Shown here in pieces: positions 1 through 7,686 of a DNA stretch of 64,000 nucleotides; within the stretch, counting starts at the first letter, position 1; every line of letters starts with the position of its first letter. The stretch is from IMG/VR virus record IMGVR_UViG_3300023240_001094, positions 1 to 64,000 of that record; one strand, 5' to 3'. Position numbers and translations under genes: made by a program. The DNA comes from a virus. Below the pieces are notes generated by a model that worked only from the letters and a program-made list of their open reading frames with translations, was not told the DNA's origin and did no database searches.

Positions 1-97
1 TCAAAATGGCAGTTACAACCAAAACGTTTGCGAGGATATATAGTCCCCAATACTCTTGGCGTTTTGCTTCACCTGAAAAACTCAAATATTTAGTCAT
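1..97 (-). CDS. DUF805-like membrane protein, 3' part cut by window edge
   Basis: An ATG at 97-95, preceded by AAGGAAC, opens a frame that runs off the left edge. The 32 visible residues begin MTKYLSFSGEAKRQEYWGLY and continue into a hydrophobic stretch. The F-S-G-x-A-x-R-x-E-Y-W pattern followed by a membrane segment is the N-terminal hallmark of DUF805 (YhaH-type) inner-membrane proteins. The function of this family is unknown. Only the start can be judged. Confidence 0.55.
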   Translation of the reverse strand, partial: MTKYLSFSGEAKRQEYWGLYILANVLVVTAIL

Positions 98-111
98 AAT
101 ATAGTTCCTTG

Positions 112-288
112 TTATGCTACTTTAACAACAGTAGCGTTTAATTTGTTTGCAACTTCTGTCGCTGACTTCTCATTATCAAATGTTAGATCAACAACCTTAC
201 TTGGCCTCGTATGCATCTTAGTAATATCGCCTTCGAAAACATAATGCTTAACAAGATTACCGTTACGTTCAATTGCATATACAGTCAT
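112..288 (-). CDS. small hypothetical protein, 58 aa
   Basis: The frame opens at an ATG (288-286) with AGGAAG upstream and closes with TAA at 114-112, just upstream of the DUF805-like gene. The product starts MTVYAIERNGNLVKHYVFEG and ends TVVKVA. It is soluble, has no cysteines, and looks like a small alpha/beta domain with a terminal helix. I do not recognise a family. Good ribosome binding site and tight spacing to the next gene support a real gene. Confidence 0.6.
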   Translation of the reverse strand: MTVYAIERNGNLVKHYVFEGDITKMHTRPSKVVDLTFDNEKSATEVANKLNATVVKVA

Positions 289-390
289 TGATCTTCCTTT
301 TATTTGGTATCAGCTAAGGAGTTGAACCTTAAAGTAACTAACTTGACGCCTGAAAGTTATTGTTAATTCGCAAACCTGCGCTGACATATA

Positions 391-468
391 TGGCACTCCC
401 GGTAGGACTCGAACCTACAACCTGCCGATTAGAAGTCGGCCGCTCTATTCCAGTTGAGCTACGGAAGC
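391..468 (-). tRNA. tRNA-Arg (anticodon UCU), CCA encoded
   Basis: The reverse complement folds as a full cloverleaf. The acceptor stem is GCTTCCG with CGGGAGT (first pair G-U). The D arm is GCTC/GAGC. The anticodon stem is GCCGA/TCGGC around loop CTTCTAA, giving anticodon TCT. The T arm is GTAGG/CCTAC with TTCGAGT. Discriminator G and CCA are encoded. It reads AGA, a codon common in AT-rich phage genes. Confidence 0.95.
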
Positions 469-475
469 ATTGTTT

Positions 476-940
476 CTATTTATTAAAATCTATTCTATAC
501 TGCTTTCCATCCAATGTAAATAGTAAAGTTGAATAAGAATAAACTTTTTTGGAATTTTCTTTGTATTCAACAACAGTCTCACATTGACGTTCTGTTTTAT
601 ATCCTACGATGACTGATTGTGATTTAGGCTTAGAACCCTTATCAGCACCAATGACTCCGCCCATAACAGCACCAGCTGCGGCACCATTGTCTTTACCAGT
701 AACAGCCTTACCTGCTAAGCCTCCGATGATCATTCCAAGGATAGCACCTTCAGCGGCATTACCTTGCCGAGAACGAGTCTCGTATACCGGAATATCAACA
801 TTGTAACAATGTTTCACATTGACTGGAGTTGAATTATACACTGTTGTATAGTGATCCTTCACTCGAGCATTTACGGAAGCGTCAGCGAACCCTGAGGTTG
901 CTACACTAGATATGGCCATAGCCAAAATTACTGTTTTCAT
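476..940 (-). CDS. secreted glycine-zipper protein
   Basis: 154 residues with a Sec-type signal peptide (residues 1-19, cleavage near GFA/DAS). A central glycine-zipper block follows at about residues 60-103 (GAILGMIIGGLAGKAVTG, then GAAAGAVMGGVIGADKG). This is the pattern of 2TM glycine-zipper outer-membrane lipoprotein relatives such as SlyB or the 17-kDa antigen, but the mature N-terminus has no lipobox. The protein probably inserts into or destabilises an envelope membrane. It could act in lysis, exclusion or host surface change; I cannot decide. It lies 1 bp downstream of the 18-codon reading frame at 942-998 and probably shares the promoter near 1031-1059. Confidence 0.8.
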   Translation of the reverse strand: MKTVILAMAISSVATSGFADASVNARVKDHYTTVYNSTPVNVKHCYNVDIPVYETRSRQGNAAEGAILGMIIGGLAGKAVTGKDNGAAAGAVMGGVIGADKGSKPKSQSVIVGYKTERQCETVVEYKENSKKVYSYSTLLFTLDGKQYRIDFNK

Positions 941-941
941 T

Positions 942-998
942 CTACATATTTCCTACCCAGTGGGTCACATCATCGCATGGATCATCACATTTAGACAT
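942..998 (-). CDS. mini-ORF, 18 aa with CxxxC
   Basis: The frame ATG(998) to TAG(942) encodes MSKCDDPCDDVTHWVGNM. It is preceded by GGAGGTAGATACT, an excellent Shine-Dalgarno at normal spacing. Its stop lies next to the start of the glycine-zipper gene, whose own ribosome site (TAGGAAATATGTAG) overlaps this frame. Translational coupling is likely. It is too short for homology to be informative. Confidence 0.45.
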   Translation of the reverse strand: MSKCDDPCDDVTHWVGNM

Positions 999-1009
999 AG
1001 TATCTACCT

Positions 1010-1059
1010 CCAACCATATAATCATTATTTATTATACTACGGATTTATAGGTATGTACA
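1010..1059 (-). promoter_or_regulatory. promoter plus conserved leader, copy 1
   Basis: On the minus strand, TGTACA (1059-1054) is 17 bp from TATAAT (1036-1031). Downstream lies the leader ATGGTTGGAGGTAGATACTA, which matches leaders at 9401-9413 and 54776-54792. The ATG opens a tiny frame (MVGGRYYV, 1017-991), and GGAGGT doubles as ribosome site for the ORF at 998. Confidence 0.7.
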
Positions 1060-1060
1060 C

Positions 1061-1654
1061 CTATTTTGTGACAACTTCTACATTTTTTGGTGTTTTAAAT
1101 TTAACATTGTCGTGCTTATGGTGAAGTACAAATTGTGTATCTGAAAACTCATTAAAGATTCCGTCCCAGATAGGTCGCCAGTTGTTAATCAATCTCATGT
1201 TGTTTGTATCACCGCGATCAGAGTTAAGATAGAAGTCAGTGCAGCTTCTTAGATTAAAGTCAAAAATTGAATCAAAACCATACATATGAATTTCTGTTCC
1301 TTTCAACTTATTTGCCGAATAATGAACTGCCATATGACCACAATTAAAGTCGGTGTAATTGTTAACATAGTCAGGTTTATCTAGATAAAATTCTTTGATC
1401 TGACCGGCCCAGGGTAATCTCATAGCAGGATTCATTTCAAGATATTTGTGAGGTCTAAATCCTAGAATCCACTCCCCAGGCACCTGAACACTCCCCTCAT
1501 GCATGGCTCTCATCATTTTGAAGTCGACCATACAAGTTCCATACACTCCTTCTACGGCGAATGGTGGAAGATTACAAGTGATCTTTAAACCTTTAGATGG
1601 TTTGTAGAGACCTGCGTTGTCACCATTACCCACAACATGAACCACTCTAGACAT
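1061..1654 (-). CDS. putative glycan-modifying protein, GT42/DUF115-like (weak)
   Basis: 197 residues, first product downstream of the glycan genes on the minus strand. The N-terminus VVHVVGNGDNAGLY looks like the nucleotide-binding G-N-G-x-S/N loop of GT42 sialyltransferases and DUF115 proteins. A second block FNCGHMAVHYSANKLKGTEI, then HMYGFDSIF, resembles the G-x-x-A...I-x-L-x-G-x-D segment of the same folds. These are pattern impressions only. It overlaps the next gene upstream by 8 bp, so it belongs to the glycan island transcript. The acceptor is unknown. Confidence 0.45.
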   Translation of the reverse strand: MSRVVHVVGNGDNAGLYKPSKGLKITCNLPPFAVEGVYGTCMVDFKMMRAMHEGSVQVPGEWILGFRPHKYLEMNPAMRLPWAGQIKEFYLDKPDYVNNYTDFNCGHMAVHYSANKLKGTEIHMYGFDSIFDFNLRSCTDFYLNSDRGDTNNMRLINNWRPIWDGIFNEFSDTQFVLHHKHDNVKFKTPKNVEVVTK

Positions 1655-2291
1655 TCATCAATTCCTTAATTTTATATTTACCTTTATAGCCTGTCCAGTG
1701 CATTACCTTAACATCTTTAGGAACGTTGTCGTCCATAATATCAAGACGAAGAGTATTATACTGCTGTGGCAAATCAGTAATATGTATAAGTCTTTTCATG
1801 CCTTCTTTTATCATATGATGTAGAACCTGTTGGTCGCCATCCTTTGGATATAAGGCAACTTCTGAAGCCCAGTCATACATAATAGCCGGAACATCCTGAA
1901 AGGCAACAACACCTGTATTATGCCATTTCTCCATATACCGCTTGCTCCATGGATTATCAATGCCAAGAGCTAGTTTGTTTGGTTCAATATAATTAAAGAT
2001 ATCTGTAATATCACACCTAACTTCACAGTCAGTATCAAGCCAGCAAATCTGGTCAGCAAAATTAGACGCTGTTATCATGGCCTTAGGTTTTTTAAACCAA
2101 CCAACGTCTTGTGTTCGAACACTTTTACGAATTTCTGCATATGCCGATGTTTCCATACCAAAGTCCATGATCATGAGTTCTTCGTTAGGCATATGCTTTC
2201 TAAAGTTATCAACAAACCACGGAAGCATCCATTCTGTTGAAGAATCACAACCTGTAATGAATAATCTAGATAATGTCATATGTTTCGCCAT
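1647..2291 (-). CDS. glycosyltransferase, GT-A fold (GT8-like)
   Basis: 214 residues. Residues about 79-89 (ADQICWLDTDCEV) carry a D-x-D motif after a hydrophobic strand, the metal and sugar-nucleotide site of GT-A enzymes. The C-terminal HWTGYKGK is the H-x-x-G-x-x-K element that contacts the diphosphate in GT8-type enzymes. It overlaps genes on both sides (8 and 26 bp). The start at 2291 could instead be the ATG at 2279; neither has a strong ribosome site. Donor and acceptor cannot be read. Confidence 0.7.
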   Translation of the reverse strand: MAKHMTLSRLFITGCDSSTEWMLPWFVDNFRKHMPNEELMIMDFGMETSAYAEIRKSVRTQDVGWFKKPKAMITASNFADQICWLDTDCEVRCDITDIFNYIEPNKLALGIDNPWSKRYMEKWHNTGVVAFQDVPAIMYDWASEVALYPKDGDQQVLHHMIKEGMKRLIHITDLPQQYNTLRLDIMDDNVPKDVKVMHWTGYKGKYKIKELMNV

Positions 2292-2910
2292 AATTATGTT
2301 TCGCCAAGCAGCCAGCTTGTTTCTGAATTGTCGTGAAGCTATCTCTTGCTTCTATTGGCCAAGGGTAATATTCTTGTAACGTAGGAAAGTTCTGTAAACT
2401 AAGGAACACATCAGTAGGAGCAGCATGGCTCTTCGCTTTATCTATAAGAATCTTTGCGCCCCGTGGTGTGATCATATAACCATGAGCGCCTGGAAAGTAT
2501 CTCTTAGATGTAAGCGGATTCACGCCAAGTTGCATTGGCGTTTGAGCTTTACCGTAACTAGGCTTACCGAGATTCATAACGTCTCTAAATTGCTTGAATA
2601 CTGGAATATGATCAACAATAACCGCATCATGCTCAAGTATGAGAAACGTTTCATTTGTAAGAAGGCATTCGTCCCACAGAGCGTAATGAGAAAGAAATGC
2701 CGATAAACAGTTTTCGTATCGTGAATAGACTTCCTTGAATCCTTCAGTAGGAATATTAAACTTTTCTGCAAGCGCAATCGGATTTGCCTTGGGTGTAACA
2801 GCTTTAGATTTTTCGATATCAATGCCAAACTTGGCGCCTGATCTAATACATCTATCAGCAACCTGAACCGAGCGTTCGTTATCTACCATTGTAATTACAT
2901 ATGATTTCAT
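2266..2910 (-). CDS. glycosyltransferase family 25-like (A)
   Basis: 214 residues. The block LSHYALWDECLLTNETFLILEHDAV (in parts, residues ~73-97) and the later GAHGYMITPRGAKILI are the two signature regions of LPS-type GT25 glycosyltransferases, where E-H/D-D-A binds the donor. It is a paralogue of the next gene at 2907-3602, sharing SHYxLWDxC and FLILEHDA. GT25 enzymes usually add galactose or related sugars to lipooligosaccharide or protein. In a phage the acceptor may be virion protein, DNA base or host LPS. The ORFs overlap by 4 bp, showing co-translation. Confidence 0.75.
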   Translation of the reverse strand: MKSYVITMVDNERSVQVADRCIRSGAKFGIDIEKSKAVTPKANPIALAEKFNIPTEGFKEVYSRYENCLSAFLSHYALWDECLLTNETFLILEHDAVIVDHIPVFKQFRDVMNLGKPSYGKAQTPMQLGVNPLTSKRYFPGAHGYMITPRGAKILIDKAKSHAAPTDVFLSLQNFPTLQEYYPWPIEARDSFTTIQKQAGCLAKHNYGETYDII

Positions 2911-3602
2911 AATGATGTTGTTGAGGGAAGTCCCTGCACCTCTGTATAGAATGTTTTTGTGACACCGAGATTTGGCATAAGTTGCTTACACATAATAGCA
3001 TCATTTGGCCACAGACCGAATTGTGACACTAGAAGTTTAAGGTGTTTTGCTGCATCTGGTTTGATTATATATGCCGAGTTTCCAGCGATCCCCTGTGGAA
3101 CTCTTTCCTCATCAACGGTTGGAACCGGTTGAATATCCGGACCAATTGGATTAATGCTATCGTGGAAATTCTTTGATCTACGTGTTGCACCACGTGGATG
3201 ATTGATGCCAATAATATTATATGCGCTCGGTCCAGCAATCTTAGTATGAAGTTGTTCAATGAAAAGTGCATCGTGTTCAAGTATCAGAAATGGCTCGTCG
3301 CCCTTAGAGCATTGATCCCATAGCTCGTAATGACTTAATGCGCAAGCAATACGAGCAGACTTGTTCTTAGTTGGATACGGAGACTTGAGTAATCCAGATG
3401 CAATATCAAGCTCTTTTCTATCCCAAGGATAGTTCCAGGTCAGCTTATGTTCAATCATTTTCCGACCAACAATATCTGGAGTTACCGCATTAAATCTTTC
3501 AATATCAAATTTATTAAAAACCCTATCAGAACTTTTCTGTAGAGTTTGAAATCCCCTTTCTGAGATAGGATTGTTCTTTACTACGATTCCAAGCGCTTTC
3601 AT
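2907..3602 (-). CDS. glycosyltransferase family 25-like (B)
   Basis: 231 residues, paralogue of the enzyme at 2266-2910. Conserved elements are SHYELWDQC and FLILEHDALF (residues ~90-113), then GNSAYIIKPDAAKHL, matching the donor-site and the G-x-x-x-Y-I-I-x-x-x-A-A-x-x-L motif. Two tandem GT25 genes suggest sequential addition of two related sugars. It overlaps the methyltransferase upstream by 4 bp. Confidence 0.72.
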   Translation of the reverse strand: MKALGIVVKNNPISERGFQTLQKSSDRVFNKFDIERFNAVTPDIVGRKMIEHKLTWNYPWDRKELDIASGLLKSPYPTKNKSARIACALSHYELWDQCSKGDEPFLILEHDALFIEQLHTKIAGPSAYNIIGINHPRGATRRSKNFHDSINPIGPDIQPVPTVDEERVPQGIAGNSAYIIKPDAAKHLKLLVSQFGLWPNDAIMCKQLMPNLGVTKTFYTEVQGLPSTTSL

Positions 3603-4231
3603 TTTGTCACCATAAGAATGGCGCTATCCCCAATAAATTTACCATTTGATTTTTTTCTCGTGTCATATAACGTAGTATCATACGCAATAAGCTCATTCAA
3701 AAAGTCTGCGTATGCAAGACGATTATATTTAGTAGTGTCTTTCAAAAGCCAGGGGTCAGCTAGTTGCTTATCTGTCATAATATCAAATGGCCAAACGTCC
3801 TCGACAAAATACTTTCCATCATCTTTTAGAAATGGTACAGTGTGACGGAATGTGAGTCTGTTTGCCTCTGGCCAGTGGGCACCGTCATCAATGATAATAT
3901 CAAATTTAACTCCTGGCCAAGCATTCTCAATAAGGGCAGTAATATTCGGATCCAGCGAATCCGCTTTAAGATGCTCTACACGTTCCTCATTAAGAATCGG
4001 AATTTCATGCGCCCGTTTGCGAATAAAAATATCTAGACCGTAAATTGTAGCATTAGGAAAATATTCATGCAGCGCAGCCGTGCTTGCGCCCTTGAACACA
4101 CCAATCTCAAGAATGTTAATATGTCTGTATCTAACCGTCTCAAAGTGCGGTTCATATACCTCATTATAAAAGTGTTTAACAGAACCTTTATCAGTCTCAT
4201 GTTTATCAAAAATCTTTAACAGATCACTCAT
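3599..4231 (-). CDS. class I SAM-dependent methyltransferase, sugar O-methyltransferase type
   Basis: 210 residues. The N-terminal FDKHETDKGS...HFYNEVYEPHF is followed by motif I NILEIGVFKGAS (residues ~39-50) and the acidic motif IYGLDIF, then FDIIIDDGAH. This layout is that of the family that includes macrolide-sugar 2''-O-methyltransferases and related cephalosporin-hydroxylase-like enzymes. The likely role is methylation of a sugar hydroxyl made by the neighbouring transferases. It overlaps both neighbours by 4-8 bp. Confidence 0.78.
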   Translation of the reverse strand: MSDLLKIFDKHETDKGSVKHFYNEVYEPHFETVRYRHINILEIGVFKGASTAALHEYFPNATIYGLDIFIRKRAHEIPILNEERVEHLKADSLDPNITALIENAWPGVKFDIIIDDGAHWPEANRLTFRHTVPFLKDDGKYFVEDVWPFDIMTDKQLADPWLLKDTTKYNRLAYADFLNELIAYDTTLYDTRKKSNGKFIGDSAILMVTK

Positions 4232-4916
4232 TTTCTAGTCTCCAGATGTTTTTTGTAGGACCGCCATCAAAGTCGTATCCAAACATATCTATGTCAGCTT
4301 TATACCAGTCAGCGATAATCTTAATTGTCTCTGGAGTGTAAAGGTCCATATATGATCCTTTGTTTAATGCCGTGACATTACGTGCCTGACTCATTTCTTT
4401 CAAACCAAAATAATCACAGACATCTTGATTATAGTTCTCGAATGAAAGAACATCACACTTTAAATTACCTTCAGTGTCTGTCATATGGTCTAAGGCTGGA
4501 TACCATCCACGAACGGCTCTATGCCACATGTAAGGCATATTACCCCATTTATGTCGCTCTTCAAGAAATGCCTCGAATGAGCTAACATCTGCATAGGACT
4601 TATCAACCTTACGTTCTACTTCAATTACCTTCTTTGCAAAGAAATACCGAGAGACAACACGATCCCAGGGATTTCTGATGATAGCAAATGCGTCTACACT
4701 TGATTGAATGTCTTGCGATAGGTCTTGATATCTTGCATGTTCGTTACCATGATGATCATTATTAGCTTTCATAATACGATGCAGCTCTTGCGTGTATGTT
4801 TTACTAATATGATATTGCTCACTAGCAACAATAATTTTGCTACTTAGTAGTGGGGATTTACGAATTGTCATTCCACCATTTTTAGGAATGTGAATGAATA
4901 GTTTTTTAGTTAACAT
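4224..4916 (-). CDS. sulfotransferase (PAPS-dependent)
   Basis: 230 residues. FIHIPKNGGMT at residues 7-17 is the 5'-phosphosulfate-binding loop of the Sulfotransfer_2 type (I-P-K-x-G-G-x-T). AIIRNPWDRVVSRYFF is the 3'-phosphate-binding R-x-P-x-x-R-x-x-S motif. It therefore should transfer sulfate from host PAPS to a hydroxyl, most simply on the glycan built by the flanking enzymes. Sulfotransferases are uncommon in phages. It overlaps neighbours by 8 and 11 bp. Confidence 0.85.
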   Translation of the reverse strand: MLTKKLFIHIPKNGGMTIRKSPLLSSKIIVASEQYHISKTYTQELHRIMKANNDHHGNEHARYQDLSQDIQSSVDAFAIIRNPWDRVVSRYFFAKKVIEVERKVDKSYADVSSFEAFLEERHKWGNMPYMWHRAVRGWYPALDHMTDTEGNLKCDVLSFENYNQDVCDYFGLKEMSQARNVTALNKGSYMDLYTPETIKIIADWYKADIDMFGYDFDGGPTKNIWRLENE

Positions 4917-5697
4917 GTTTCATAAGCTCCTCTACATTTTCACCGTGCTTTGGCAATTTATCTTTTAGAAAGAAATGCACAAAGTGTGCCCTTTTGACTG
5001 AGTAATCATCTATTGCTTTATAAAGCGCATTCCACTTCCAGTCTAAGGCTTTGCACCTCATACCAGATTCTTTGACAAACGTGTTAAGTAGCGTTTGATC
5101 CGTTGACCATTTCCATGGGCCTTGTCCATCAATAAATGGCTTGAACTCAGGGCGACGTAGAAACTGCATAGGTGTCTGCCCATTCAAATACTCAGAGAAT
5201 GATTTATTCATTACCATCATTCCCATGTTATAAAAATCAGCGCCAGTCTGAGGATGCCAATTAAACAACTGCTTAAGTGGATTCATGCCATATTGCATAT
5301 TCGAGTAGTTCTTAATCTTGCTGGCATATTGTGCCGTGATTGGCATACTCCGCTCAATCACAGCGCCAAAGTCAAAACCGATAGGAAGATCATCAAAGAT
5401 AATAGGAGCACCAGTGCGAATATAAATATCAGCATCAATAATAGCAATTTGGTCGTATTCTTTAAAATACGCAAACGCATTTTCCTTTTCATAAATTGGA
5501 AGAAACCCCCCATGCTTTTCATATGATTCTTTACTGCGATTTGTCGTAAATGGATCTGGCGCAATCATAAGGGTTGGTGTTCTTTGAACAATATGATCTG
5601 CACCAATCCGCTTTGCATATGCAGCAACAGAATCAGTGCAGTGGTCATACAGCTTGGATTTTTTACCTAGATATACCTGATAAATTAACCTTTTCAT
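4906..5697 (-). CDS. glycosyltransferase, GT-A fold
   Basis: 263 residues, first gene of the glycan island proper. The strand and metal motif YDQIAIIDADIYIR (residues ~81-94) contains D-A-D, and a tail HFVHFFLKDK follows. This fits nucleotide-sugar-dependent GT-A enzymes. Long aromatic-rich inserts (for example GADFYNMGMMVMNKSF) resemble those in GT8/GT77-like enzymes. It overlaps the small gene upstream by 4 bp. Confidence 0.68.
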   Translation of the reverse strand: MKRLIYQVYLGKKSKLYDHCTDSVAAYAKRIGADHIVQRTPTLMIAPDPFTTNRSKESYEKHGGFLPIYEKENAFAYFKEYDQIAIIDADIYIRTGAPIIFDDLPIGFDFGAVIERSMPITAQYASKIKNYSNMQYGMNPLKQLFNWHPQTGADFYNMGMMVMNKSFSEYLNGQTPMQFLRRPEFKPFIDGQGPWKWSTDQTLLNTFVKESGMRCKALDWKWNALYKAIDDYSVKRAHFVHFFLKDKLPKHGENVEELMKHVN

Positions 5698-5885
5698 TTA
5701 GAGTAATCCACAATGCGTTCAGCGATTTCCATTGCTTCTTTCCAACCGGATTTAAATCGGTTGCTTTTATAGCTATATGAAATAAACGATTCCAGACCAC
5801 TGATGCTACTATCAATATCTGTATTAAGATTGCGAGCAATGTTTTCCCACTCACTGCGAAGATTAAGAATTTCAAATACACTCAT
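5694..5885 (-). CDS. small hypothetical protein, 63 aa
   Basis: The start ATG at 5885 has GGAG 8 bp upstream, preferred over the ATG at 5915 that lies inside the previous gene. The product starts MSVFEILNLRSEWENIARN and is predicted helical, rich in acidic and aromatic residues, with no transmembrane segment. It is coupled to the glycosyltransferase downstream (4 bp overlap). Not recognised. Confidence 0.6.
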   Translation of the reverse strand: MSVFEILNLRSEWENIARNLNTDIDSSISGLESFISYSYKSNRFKSGWKEAMEIAERIVDYSK

Positions 5886-5886
5886 T

Positions 5887-6459
5887 TTATTCTCCAGTAG
5901 CATAATTGTAAACATCTTTCCAGTTTCTCATTAATGGAACGTTGTCATAATTCATATTGTGAGAGTGTTCAATTAGAATTGAGTCCAATCCAAGGTCGAG
6001 GCCAAGTTCAGCATTTTCAATCTTGTCTTCAATCCAAATATCACCTGAGTCTTGATATGGAGCAAGAGCTTCGTCTTTATCTGCTCCAGTATCACAATAC
6101 GTGAACTTTTCAAATACGCCAGCACCAAAGAGTTTAATCAAATTTTGCTCACGAAGGCTTTGCGCGTTGCGATCAAGAGACAATGAGGTAATCACGTGAA
6201 ACACATACCCATGTTTTTCGTGAAGTTTGCGCACGTAATGAATAGAGTCGCGAAGTGGGGGAAGGAACCCAATAGCGGCAGACTCATTAAACATCTTTAT
6301 AAAGGAAGTTTTTTTCTTTTTAGTAAGTCCATAACGATCGCCCATGTCATAGGTATTCACAATATCAGCGCGTTCCTTATAACCATGACTTTGCATCCAT
6401 ACGTTAAATGCGTATTCCCAGTTTAGAAGAACTCCGTCAACATCAGTCAAAATTCTCAT
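5887..6459 (-). CDS. HAD-superfamily phosphatase
   Basis: 190 residues from the ATG at 6459, chosen because GGAG stands just before it; an upstream ATG at 6471 lacks this. The N-terminus MRILTDVDGVLLNWE is HAD motif I (D-x-D-G-x). Motif II-like HVITSLS and motif III/IV IWIEDKIENAELG are also present. The cap is small, as in 5'-nucleotidase and phage 5'(3')-deoxyribonucleotidase-like proteins. The substrate is unknown; a nucleotide or sugar phosphate is plausible. Confidence 0.72.
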   Translation of the reverse strand: MRILTDVDGVLLNWEYAFNVWMQSHGYKERADIVNTYDMGDRYGLTKKKKTSFIKMFNESAAIGFLPPLRDSIHYVRKLHEKHGYVFHVITSLSLDRNAQSLREQNLIKLFGAGVFEKFTYCDTGADKDEALAPYQDSGDIWIEDKIENAELGLDLGLDSILIEHSHNMNYDNVPLMRNWKDVYNYATGE

Positions 6460-6488
6460 TATATTCTCCATTTCATTGTATAATTCAT

Positions 6489-6515
6489 AGTATACTAAAA
6501 GTTCTTGTTTGTAAA
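6489..6515 (-). promoter_or_regulatory. possible promoter upstream of 5887-6459 gene
   Basis: TTTACA (6515-6510) precedes TATACT (6494-6489) with only 15 bp spacing, shorter than the 17 bp usual in this genome. It would drive the HAD gene and the glycan island. Confidence 0.4.
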
Positions 6516-6770
6516 CCCCTTACCATACTTTCTTACATTTTTTCCAGTGTACCAATACAGCCAACTGTGTAAACAATGGTCTGCATCCCAGAATACTAGA
6601 AAGTCAATAATCCAAACGATATGGGGTTTATTAGCTTTTTTCCAAGCGTAGTTCCTAGCAGAAAAAGTCTGATTGCTTTCACCTAACATTATAACATTAA
6701 TAAGAACTGATAGTGCAATTGCTATTCTGTTGATATATTGAGCAATAATTTTTAATGGTTTACGAAACAT
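6495..6770 (-). CDS. small phage membrane protein
   Basis: 91 residues. One clear membrane helix near the N-terminus (IAIALSVLINVIML) is followed by a soluble tail with NQTFSARN and HCLHSWLYWYTGKN. The S-A-R-N...D-x-x-H-C-x-x-S-W pattern recurs in tailed-phage proteins of unknown function. Its ATG overlaps the TAA of the gene upstream (TAATG), so translation is coupled. Confidence 0.6.
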   Translation of the reverse strand: MFRKPLKIIAQYINRIAIALSVLINVIMLGESNQTFSARNYAWKKANKPHIVWIIDFLVFWDADHCLHSWLYWYTGKNVRKYGKGFTNKNF

Positions 6771-6937
6771 TATGCATTTTCTTCCACATCAACTGATTCA
6801 GAGATATTCTTTAAATCATTTCTTGTTAAAAATTTATCATGGTCAACATTTTTAATTCTAATGTCTTTGTCAATTGATTTTGCTTTATGTCTGCCGTATT
6901 TTCTATTACGTGGATCAAAGCGCTTATATTTAGCCAT
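6770..6937 (-). CDS. small basic protein, 55 aa
   Basis: ATG at 6937-6935, TAA at 6772-6770. The product begins MAKYKRFDPRNRKYGRHKAK and ends ESVDVEENA, so it has a very basic head and an acidic tail. It lies exactly between phoH (start overlap region) and the membrane protein. Small basic proteins of this kind next to phoH occur in T4-like marine phages. The function is unknown. Confidence 0.6.
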   Translation of the reverse strand: MAKYKRFDPRNRKYGRHKAKSIDKDIRIKNVDHDKFLTRNDLKNISESVDVEENA

Positions 6938-7686
6938 TACTTAATTCCTAGCATCTCTTTCGTCATAATGTAATCACGAACAAAGTCAGAACGAACGATG
7001 TCTTTCCATGTGAATTCAGTCACTTCAAAGGTTGCCATATCCTCAACAATACGCATAAAGTTTAGAATGCCATTTTTCTCATCAGTCTTTTCAAAGTCGG
7101 ACTGGTAATAATCTCCAACAAGAATGATTCGACAGTTGTTTCCAACCCGGGTTGCTACGGTGTCAAGTTCATGGAAGTTAAGATTCTGCATCTCGTCAAC
7201 CAAAATAATAGCATTATGATATGACGTTCCTCTAAGGAATGATGTAGGTTCAAACACCACTCGTTTATTAGCCTCAAGCTTAGACCAAGCTTCTTTGTTA
7301 TTAAAAATTTCACCGAATAGTTGCTGATAAGGCTTTTTGTATGGATCAAGTTTTTCTTCCATGCCAGGAAGGAATCCAATATCACGTGTTGGAACAATTG
7401 AACGAACAATAACGAGTTGCTCATATGGCGTTTCTTTATCAAGTATTTGTTCCATAGCAAAATGGATACCCATAAAGGTTTTGCCTGTTCCTGCTGATCC
7501 AGCTAAGACCAAATGATTAGAGTCTTTTTCCCAATCGTCTTTTGCCTTTTGTTGATTATTAGTCAACGCTTCAAACGGTTTGATATGCTCTAAACGAATA
7601 GCATTAGATGAGTATGATCTAGATGTTGATTGTGTTGCCACGGCCTGAGCCCTTTTTAATTTGTTTCTGCATATCTTTGAATCCAT
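6937..7686 (-). CDS. phoH: PhoH-like P-loop ATPase
   Basis: 249 residues. Walker A AGSAGTGKTF (about residues 62-71) and Walker B AIILVDEMQN define the PhoH family, a superfamily 1-type ATPase possibly acting on RNA. The start at 7686 makes a TGATG junction with the gene upstream. An in-frame GTG at 7641 with AAAGGG upstream is an alternative that would shorten the overlap with the gene at 7619-7855. The gene is very common in marine phages, where its role is unresolved. Confidence 0.9.
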   Translation of the reverse strand: MDSKICRNKLKRAQAVATQSTSRSYSSNAIRLEHIKPFEALTNNQQKAKDDWEKDSNHLVLAGSAGTGKTFMGIHFAMEQILDKETPYEQLVIVRSIVPTRDIGFLPGMEEKLDPYKKPYQQLFGEIFNNKEAWSKLEANKRVVFEPTSFLRGTSYHNAIILVDEMQNLNFHELDTVATRVGNNCRIILVGDYYQSDFEKTDEKNGILNFMRIVEDMATFEVTEFTWKDIVRSDFVRDYIMTKEMLGIK

